A stretch of 64,000 nt of DNA from Ambrosia x helenae. Its lineage: Eukaryota; Streptophyta; Magnoliopsida; Asterales; Asteraceae. Where the stretch lies: assembly GCA_030844895.1 (NCBI GenBank), contig JAUTDX010000152.1, forward strand, positions 124,001 to 188,000. The letters are read 5' to 3'. A program made the translations under genes and the position numbers. The stretch's first letter is position 1; the number at the start of each line of letters is the position of its first letter. Below, one piece after another: positions 57,661 to 64,000 of the stretch. The notes beneath the pieces were generated by a model. That model was not told where the DNA came from and made no database searches. It saw nothing but the letters and a program-made list of their open reading frames with translations.

Positions 57661-58151
57661 ATGTGGCGGGTGTTCGAGGTGACGTTTTCTTTTAACAAGA
57701 TGTACCTGAGATGTGTTCTTGAGTTCCCGAAGGTGTTCTCGAATGCAAGGCTGTTCTTGAATTTTTTTTTTTTTTTTTTTTTTTAAATAAAAAATTGTAT
57801 GACAGCTATGTAAACAAGGGACCACCAATCAAAAGATATGCTTCGTTTGAATTCCCCTTAATTTTGGAATATGTTGACTTTGATATTCTCCTTTCCAAAC
57901 TGAATACCAAAATTCTTGCAAACACAATCAATAATGACCAAAACAAGATCAAACAGCCTGTTCTTCGTGTTCTTTAGGATTTTGAACAAAGCCAAATCTG
58001 CAAAAAATTCTAAAACACCAAAACTGATTAGATAAATAATATTAAGAAAAAGATGCGAGTAGAACCTGTTCCAAAACACGACGACCAGCAGCGAAAATTC
58101 TTCTTTTTGTTCTTCAAATGATACCGAACCGAGCCTTCATAAGACTACTTA
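57661..58151 (-). other. leader region of E
   Basis: It has a poly-T run (57,761-57,784) and ordinary AT-rich leader. I see no coding sequence. Confidence 0.4.
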
Positions 58152-58165
58152 GGCTCTGATACCAA
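58152..58165 (-). promoter_or_regulatory. primer binding site of E (initiator tRNA-Met)
   Basis: TTGGTATCAGAGCC on the - strand, one base after the 5' LTR end, identical to that of A. It fixes the - orientation of E. Confidence 0.93.
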
Positions 58166-58166
58166 T

Positions 58167-58525
58167 TGTAAGTCCAAGATCTTCTCTACCGGGTATCAAA
58201 CAAACAATCGAGTGCGGAAAACAAGATTGAATGTGAAGAACAAAAGATTAAAACCGATGAAATCAATAGAACTGCTGCTTCACCTTGCACACAATCTCTA
58301 GGATTGTCTGGTACAAGGTGGTGGCCAGAGAATTACAAATGTGAGGATTAATGAATGTGTAACGAAGTCTAACCCTAATAATGAATCAAACAAAACATTA
58401 TATAGGGTCCACTAAAGCCTTGGCCCACATGGCCTAACCCAAGCCCATTAACTTAAACTAAGCCCAATTAACACAAACTGGCTTAATAAAGACAAGCGTA
58501 AACCTACTTAAAATATAGCCCAACA
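58167..58525 (-). repeat. 5' LTR of E (359 bp)
   Basis: Same sequence as 51189-51547. Followed on the + strand by the target copy TGGAC. Confidence 0.95.
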
Positions 58526-58530
58526 TGGAC

Positions 58531-58740
58531 GAATGTGGGTAAAGATCACATTCGCCCCATTATAATAGCACGAATGTGAAACTGGTCCACCTTCGCCCCT
58601 AATTAAAGACACGAAGGTGAAACTTGGTACCCGGAAGTGGAAATCACACCCGGAAGTGAAAAATCCACATTCGCCCAAAAACAAAACGGTCGAACTTGAA
58701 GATTTTTCCACATTCGACCCAATTAAGGGGCGAATGTGAA
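58531..58740. repeat. CATTCGCCC / GGGCGAATG motif array, B spacer (distal part)
   Basis: About ten copies of CATTCGCCC, CTTCGCCCC, CGAATGTG and related words. It was continuous with the promoter-like block at 51,151-51,183 before E inserted. Confidence 0.7.
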
Positions 58741-60208
58741 ATGGAAAAATCTGAAAATTTCGCCAAATCACGAATTCGAATCCCGTTCAACATTTTTCAA
58801 TCCGTTAAACTTCTAAAACTCAATTTTCACATCTTGAATGTTACAAAGTCCAGATGGTGTTATCAAATCTCAGAAATTGACCATCAAGCATCCCCGGATA
58901 TCAAAAATAAAACAGAAATGCAAATCTTTTGGATTTTCTGAAATTTTTTTGATTAAAACACACCTAAAATCTTTTTGGATTTTGTAAATTTTTGACAATA
59001 AAAGTAAAATGCGAAAAAGTAAAATGCAATAAAGTAAATGAAAGCAGTAAACATTTTGTGATTTCCGGTAAGAGGATCATATCAGTTTTCTGAGAAATCT
59101 GAACACAGCGTTGATCTGGTTCAATATTATCATTAGAAAACAATATGTGACACGGCAATTGCTGATATTGTTGTCCACATAAGCTCACATGCAGACAATT
59201 ACGCAATGCTTTAAAATGATACGAATTAAATGTATTAGACTAACACATTGTGGTTCCCACACACACGACATACTCCCGTATCAAGAAATAATTTGCACAA
59301 AGACTCATTGTAAAGCGTGATTATGCTTTCGTCGTCTGTAATTGTACAAGATATAATGCATAGAGGTATACAGGTCAGCAAATTAATGCAGCAAAGTAAC
59401 ATATGCACCATACCAGGTTGAGGACTGATATTAATCATAATTTGCATCAATGATCAATACGATATTATAGATAATCTTTGATCATCATATAACATGGAAA
59501 GTTCCTCAATTCGGTAACTTTAGGTTTTGGCATAAAGCTCTTTTATAAAGACACCCTGTCTGATCTAGGTCCGTAATGACTTACAGCAGAAGATCAGAAA
59601 GGCTATCCCCAGACAAACTAATAACATAACGACCCTAAACCTCCGAGTTTTGTACAAACACCCTATCAAACGAAATTACGGTACTAAGACCATATGCCCA
59701 TGAGGTGTTCATCCACAAACGCGTAGTTTGTTATGTTTGTATCACTAAGGCACGCAATATATAGTCTACGAAGCCTATCAGCATATCACACATAATCAAC
59801 ATACCTCTCATTAAACTATACAATTCTTTAGCCTGTGTCAGATCCCCTACTGATGTACTATCATTTCCTCTTTTTATCCAGGAAATCATTTTGGGTTTTT
59901 CTAATTTTTTTAGGTATTTTGAAAATTTTTTTTTTAATGTTTTTGGTTTTTCTGATAAAATGACTCCCCCTAAAATAAAGAACATATTTTTGGGTTTTTA
60001 ATTTTTCTGAAAAACAAAAAAAATTTGAAAGAAACAATCCACTTGAAAACATCAACTTCTTTGAGGATTAAAGAACCCCCTCGAAAGCATCAACTTCTTT
60101 GAGGATTATGATAGTAAAAAGAAATTCCCTATTAGCAAAGAGAAATTCCCAATTAGCAAAAATTTAAAACTAAAACTAAAAGTAAAAAATGATAAACCGA
60201 GGAGCCGA
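58741..60208 (-). other. B spacer downstream of pol, non-coding
   Basis: No coding sequence. It shares ordered phrases with the E 3' region (see 51561-53129). A PPT-like TTTAGGGGGAGTC lies on the - strand near 59,965. A 29-base phrase (CGAAAGCATCAACTTCTTTG...) is nearly duplicated at 60,043-60,108. Confidence 0.55.
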
Positions 60209-63200
60209 TTAGTCCTGTTTTTCCTTTATATTGTTTACTTTCAAAAGATATTCAAAGCGGGATCTGTCAAAAGCTTTTGTAAACAAATCTGCACGTTGGT
60301 AGTCAGTATGGATTTTGACCATGTCAATCAACTCCTTAGCATAACAATCACGGATAAAATGATATTTAATCCGGATATGTTTAGCTTTAGAATGATTTTC
60401 AGTATTTTTAGTTAATGCAATTGCGGCTTCGTTGTCACAGTGTATAGGGGTTTTAAGAAACTGCAAAGCGTAATCGACCATCTGTTGTTGGATCCAGAGT
60501 ACTTGCGAACAGCAACTCGAGGCTGAAATGTACTCGGCTTCACATGTAGACAGTGCGACGGAAGTCTGTTTCTTGCATTGCCAGGTAATTAACCTGCTCC
60601 CTAAAAACTGGCAACCGGCTGTGGTTGATTTGCTGTCTTTGTCACAGCCTCCCCAATCTGCATCACTAAAAGCAATAAAATCAAAATCATCATCATTAGG
60701 GTACCAAAGTCCTTTTGATGGACAACCCTTCAGATATCGAAGGATACGCTTGACCGCCGTCAGATGACTTTGTTTCGGCTTCGATTGATAGCGAGCACAG
60801 AGACACGTTGCATACATAATATCTGGTCGAGACGCTGTCAAATACATCAGAGATCCGATGATTGCTCTGTATGTAAATGGGTCTGTCAGCTCCCCCTTAG
60901 CGTCGACTCCAATCCCGTGATTGGGTTGAATCGGGGTATCCATCGGCTTAGAGTCCTCCATCTGGAATCGGCTCAAGATGTCGGCTACGTATTTCGTCTG
61001 GTGAATGAAGATCCCGTCGGGTCTTTGATCCACCTGTAAGCCTAGGAAAAACTGCATTTCCCCCATAGCGCTCATTTCGAACTTCTCCTGCATAACAGTT
61101 TCAAATTCCCTGCACAAGAGTTCGTTAGTTGAACCAAAAATAATATCATCAACAGAAATCTGTACTAGAAGCAAGTCATCTCCCGTCTTCTTCGTAAAGA
61201 GGGTACAATCGACGAGGCCGCGCTTGAATCCTTTGGAGATGAGGTATGTACTTAGCTCCTCGTACCACTGTCTTGGAGCCTGGTGCAAACCATATAAAGC
61301 TTTGTTCAGCACGTAGACCTTGTCCCGGTGGATTGGGTCCTCAAAGCCTGGTGGCTGCCCGACATAAACCTCCTCCTTGACTTTACCGTACAAAAATGCG
61401 CTCTTGACGTCCATTTGATAGACTTTGAATTTCTTATACGAAGCAAACGCAAGGAACATCCGAATAGCTTCCATTCGTGCTACTGGTGCATAGATTTCGT
61501 TGTAGTCAATTCCTTCGATTTGATGGAAACCCTGCACAACCAATCTGGCTTTGTTCCTTACAATAACTCCACGATCATCCTTTTTGCACTTAAACACCCA
61601 CTTAGTGCCAATCTTCTTTCTTCCTGGCGGCAAATCTGTGAGCGTCCAGACTCCCAATTTCTGGAATTGCAATAACTCTTCCTGCATTGCCTCAACCCAG
61701 GCATCTTCTTGCAAAGCGTCTTTGTATGTCCTTGGCTCTACCTGCGACACATAACATGCAAACGACCAATCATTTTGACTACCAGATTTCTGAATTTTGG
61801 CATATAATGCTAAAGCACCAAAACTCTCTGGTGTATTAACGCTTTTAAGCTGCCCTCTGGTCATCACTCCACTACCAGGATCACCGATTACTTGCTCCAG
61901 CGGGTGAATACGATGAATCCGAGATTCCGGATTAACAGGTACAATCACTCCCGTCTGAGCAGTCAAATTCTCTACAGCATCCTGATCATTACCCGTGTTA
62001 GATGATGAAGCAACATCTGGATTTGGAGTTGGATTCACAGTTTGCTCTTCTAAATTTTCTGCGTTTTCAAGAACGGCTTCTTCAAATTGTTCATCTTCAG
62101 ATTCTGAAGTGTCTAATGAAGTTGAAGCTTCTTGAAACAACTCTTCTTCTTGTGTAGGAACACTGGTATCATTAGAAGCTGGTGGGGGGTTTACGGTGAT
62201 TGGACGCATCAATGGTGAAGTTGCCGCGTTTTCACACTCGTAAAGTAATCTGATCACAGCTTCTTCAACCAGGCTATCTAGGTTGAATGATTCAAAGAAA
62301 TCTTTGTAATCAAACATCCAATCAGGGCCCGTGCCTTGCAAATTTTGTGTGTATCGTTGAACTTCCACGTTTGCCCAATCCTCCACTTGACGAGTTCGTT
62401 TGTTGAATACCCGTTTGAGCGGGGTTGCATATCCAACAAAATATCCCTCTTCAGCTTTAGGACTAAACTTCTCGCTTGGATTCAACATCGTACATGGCGC
62501 CCCAAATGGTTCTAGATACTCTAGATTGGGCTTTCGTCGGTGTAACAGCTCATAAGATGTTTTTCCAAACTTCTTCACTGTCAAAACCCGATTTAATGTA
62601 TAGTTTGCTGCATAAATCGCCTCATTCCAGAACATTACCGGAAGATTTGAGTCAGCGAGCATTGTTCTTGCAGCCTCAATCAGAGTCCTATTCTTTCTTT
62701 CAGCAACACCGTTCTGTTGCGGGGTATACGGAGCTGAATATTCATGATGAATCCCTTTACTTTCACAAAGTTCATCCATCTTTGCATTTTTGAACTCCGT
62801 CCCGTTGTCACTCCTGATCCTTTTTATCTTCAAATTGTAAATATTCTCCAGCCGAGTGAACAGAACTTGTAGGTTAGTAAAAGTGTCGCTTTTGTTCTTC
62901 AAACACATCACCCATGAGAATCGTGAATAGTCATCAGTGACGACTAAACAATAAAGCTCTCCAAGATGACTTTTGCGCTTGACCGGTCCAAAAAGGTCCA
63001 TGTGCAATCGCTCAAGCGGCATCTCAACAGAGTTAACTTTCTTCAATTTATGGGATTGTCTGTGTTGTTTTCCTTTCATGCAGCTCACACACTTGTCGTT
63101 CAGATGGAAATGTTTCACGTTTACTCCATCGACAAGTCCATTTCTCACTAACTGATTCATTTTCCTCAGATGAATGTGCCCCATTCTGCGGTGCCACATT

Positions 63201-63661
63201 ATTGATTCTTTTTCGGTCGCCTTGGATAGAAAGCATGTTATCTGTCCCTGTGGTGTCATTGCCTTGGACATATCAAGAATGTAAAGATTGTTGACTCGAG
63301 GTGCCATCAACATAACCCACTCCTTTGGAATCTTGAAGCCCGGTTTAAGTATATAGCAGGATTTGTCATCAAAATGCACAGAAAATTGTTTGTCGCATAT
63401 TTGACTGACGCTCAACAGATTATAGTCTATCTGCTTGACATAAGAAATCCGCTCGAAAGTCACAATCCCGTTACTCACGCTTCCTTCCATCGTGATATAA
63501 CCTCCTTTATTTCCCGCGAACGCAACATATCCTCCATTAATATTCTTCACATCAAACAGCAACGCCAAATCCCCCGTCATGTGGCCTGAAGCTCCACTAT
63601 CAACAATCCAGAGACTGCTAATAGGGCCAACTGAAGCTCCCTGCACACAAAAAGTAAACAT
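60209..63661 (-). CDS. Sirevirus Ty1/copia pol (protease, integrase, RT, RNase H), open, B
   Basis: 1,150 codons without a stop. Protease WIVDSGASGHMTGD near residue 20; zinc finger WHRRMGHIHL ... CVSCMKGKQH; integrase core MDLFGPVKRK, IRSDNGTEF, QQNGVAERKNRTL; RT IGTKWVFKCK, YAPVARMEAIRMF, then the catalytic block; RNase H FSDADWGGC, CEAEYISASS, HSKAKHIRIKYHFI. Two oddities: the RT catalytic motif reads ISVDDIIFGS, with Ser where the family has Tyr; and the segment after VGYATP is irregular, suggesting a short loss. The start Met directly follows the gag TAA in the same frame and may not be the real start (see 63641-63808). Confidence 0.92.
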   Translation of the reverse strand: MFTFCVQGASVGPISSLWIVDSGASGHMTGDLALLFDVKNINGGYVAFAGNKGGYITMEGSVSNGIVTFERISYVKQIDYNLLSVSQICDKQFSVHFDDKSCYILKPGFKIPKEWVMLMAPRVNNLYILDMSKAMTPQGQITCFLSKATEKESIMWHRRMGHIHLRKMNQLVRNGLVDGVNVKHFHLNDKCVSCMKGKQHRQSHKLKKVNSVEMPLERLHMDLFGPVKRKSHLGELYCLVVTDDYSRFSWVMCLKNKSDTFTNLQVLFTRLENIYNLKIKRIRSDNGTEFKNAKMDELCESKGIHHEYSAPYTPQQNGVAERKNRTLIEAARTMLADSNLPVMFWNEAIYAANYTLNRVLTVKKFGKTSYELLHRRKPNLEYLEPFGAPCTMLNPSEKFSPKAEEGYFVGYATPLKRVFNKRTRQVEDWANVEVQRYTQNLQGTGPDWMFDYKDFFESFNLDSLVEEAVIRLLYECENAATSPLMRPITVNPPPASNDTSVPTQEEELFQEASTSLDTSESEDEQFEEAVLENAENLEEQTVNPTPNPDVASSSNTGNDQDAVENLTAQTGVIVPVNPESRIHRIHPLEQVIGDPGSGVMTRGQLKSVNTPESFGALALYAKIQKSGSQNDWSFACYVSQVEPRTYKDALQEDAWVEAMQEELLQFQKLGVWTLTDLPPGRKKIGTKWVFKCKKDDRGVIVRNKARLVVQGFHQIEGIDYNEIYAPVARMEAIRMFLAFASYKKFKVYQMDVKSAFLYGKVKEEVYVGQPPGFEDPIHRDKVYVLNKALYGLHQAPRQWYEELSTYLISKGFKRGLVDCTLFTKKTGDDLLLVQISVDDIIFGSTNELLCREFETVMQEKFEMSAMGEMQFFLGLQVDQRPDGIFIHQTKYVADILSRFQMEDSKPMDTPIQPNHGIGVDAKGELTDPFTYRAIIGSLMYLTASRPDIMYATCLCARYQSKPKQSHLTAVKRILRYLKGCPSKGLWYPNDDDFDFIAFSDADWGGCDKDSKSTTAGCQFLGSRLITWQCKKQTSVALSTCEAEYISASSCCSQVLWIQQQMVDYALQFLKTPIHCDNEAAIALTKNTENHSKAKHIRIKYHFIRDCYAKELIDMVKIHTDYQRADLFTKAFDRSRFEYLLKVNNIKEKQD

Positions 63662-63808
63662 TTAGTTCTTTCGGGGGACCCAAGCCTGAGTCTTGGGCCT
63701 TTGAACTTTTGCTTTCAAAGAAACATCCTCAACAACTTTTTCAACAACTTTTTGTTTTGAATCAATCGTTTTCTGATTTTTCAAAACAGATTCATTTTTA
63801 TCACTCAC
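63641..63808 (-). other. candidate 168-nt intron at the gag-pol junction, B
   Basis: Donor TCAAAG/GTGAGTG at 63808 and acceptor TTTTTGTGTGCAG/GGAGC at 63641, both strong matches. The intron is 56 codons, in phase 0, and contains the in-frame gag stop. Splicing would join gag and pol in frame. Confidence 0.4.
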
Positions 63809-64000
63809 CTTTGAAGTAGAAGCTCCTGGAGTACCATTAGGTGTCCAAGATTGTTCAGACCTTTTGAGAATACGAATTTGAGATTTTGGTTTCTCAATTG
63901 GTTTCTGAACATTGTTACTAAAAGTAACTTTCTTAGCAACCTTATCTGAATTAACAGACTTAGGTCCAACATTTGACTTGACAATTGGTTTTTGTGGAAC
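63662..64000 (-). CDS. Sirevirus gag, C-terminal end, B
   Basis: 113 codons of Lys/Ser/Val-rich sequence (RSEQSWTPNGTPGASTS, PKTQAWVPRKN) end in TAA immediately before the pol Met. AWVP near the gag end is shared with E gag. The capsid part and zinc knuckle lie outside the window. Confidence 0.78.
   Translation of the reverse strand, partial: VPQKPIVKSNVGPKSVNSDKVAKKVTFSNNVQKPIEKPKSQIRILKRSEQSWTPNGTPGASTSKVSDKNESVLKNQKTIDSKQKVVEKVVEDVSLKAKVQRPKTQAWVPRKN

Larger units (their letters stand above)
51189..58525 (-). mobile_element. young nonautonomous Sirevirus-related element E (gag remnant plus acquired DNA)
   Basis: It has 359-bp LTRs at both ends that I read as identical, TG...CA termini and the 5-bp target copy TGGAC at 51184-51188 and 58526-58530. 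Read on the - strand: 5' LTR, tRNA-Met primer site, about 2 kb of acquired or low-complexity DNA, partial gag, a short remnant of the pol start, a 3' non-coding region similar to that of B downstream of pol, PPT and 3' LTR. There is no RT or integrase, so it must have moved with help from another element. Confidence 0.93.
46235..64000 (-). mobile_element. Sirevirus-type Ty1/copia element B (5' end outside window), carrying nested E
   Basis: Order on the - strand: end of gag (64000-63662), pol (63661-60209), spacer (60208-58526, then E, then 51188-50426), extra ORF (50425-46766), PPT, 3' LTR (46752-46235). The left target copy is probably TATAC (46230-46234) inside Athila gag. Pol and the extra ORF are open. 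It is the autonomous-type relative of nonautonomous A. Confidence 0.87.

Overview
This is repeat-dominated nuclear DNA of a flowering plant. Almost everything recognisable is an LTR retrotransposon of a plant-specific lineage: Sirevirus-type Ty1/copia with an extra 3' ORF, Tat-type Ty3/gypsy with an antisense ORF, and Athila-type Ty3/gypsy. These sit with a hAT-type MITE, Helitrons and a tRNA-derived SINE. A eudicot is likely and Asteraceae is plausible, but the family is an inference from general appearance, not from a diagnostic gene. No intact host gene was found. The only recognisable host-gene piece is a 5' fragment resembling pyrophosphate-dependent phosphofructokinase alpha, carried inside a retrotransposon.

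Layout, left block (1-19,530). A Tat-type gypsy element (T, + strand, 8,241 to about 19,530) lost its left part to the window edge and to an insertion. Its integrase is split by a Sirevirus (S1, 1-8,240, + strand: decayed pol, decayed extra ORF, 3' LTR). Its antisense ORF is split by a second, nonautonomous Sirevirus-related element (A, 10,597-16,649, - strand) flanked by the 5-bp duplication CAGAG. A carries only the extra ORF, and its two LTRs are of different sequence types.

Middle (19,531-30,688). This is AT-rich DNA with no confident gene. It holds a 149-bp hAT-type MITE with an 8-bp target duplication (21,532-21,680), a SINE with an 18-bp target duplication (22,573-22,830), a (TC)n microsatellite, a duplicated Helitron 3' end (27,067-27,190), a 2.35-kb nonautonomous Helitron (28,062-30,410) and a SINE-like fragment.

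Right block (30,689-64,000). Four insertions are nested one inside the other, all on the - strand. Sirevirus D (from 30,689) is broken in its RT by Athila element C (from 36,948). C is broken in gag by Sirevirus B (from 46,235). B is broken between pol and its extra ORF by element E (51,189-58,525). E is bounded by two 359-bp LTRs that read as identical and by the duplication TGGAC. C keeps a long open pol and an Athila env-position ORF. B keeps open pol and an open 1,219-aa extra ORF. E keeps only a frameshifted partial gag plus acquired DNA.

Main hypothesis. The extra ('env-like') ORFs of three Sirevirus families (S1, B, D) look like separate transcription units. Each is preceded by a TATA element and a cluster of short family-specific motifs that also fill that family's LTR U3. 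In S1 and B the candidate promoter resembles the LTR promoter. In B and A the splice signals of a roughly 590-nt leader intron ending at the ORF start codon are conserved. The predicted proteins share an N-terminal signature, a charged coiled-coil centre and a C-terminal signature, and I see no signal peptide or membrane span. An internal promoter duplicated from the LTR and driving the extra ORF is the most interesting candidate system here. A second is the Tat antisense ORF, which has its own TATA box and a well-formed 72-nt intron in the antisense orientation.
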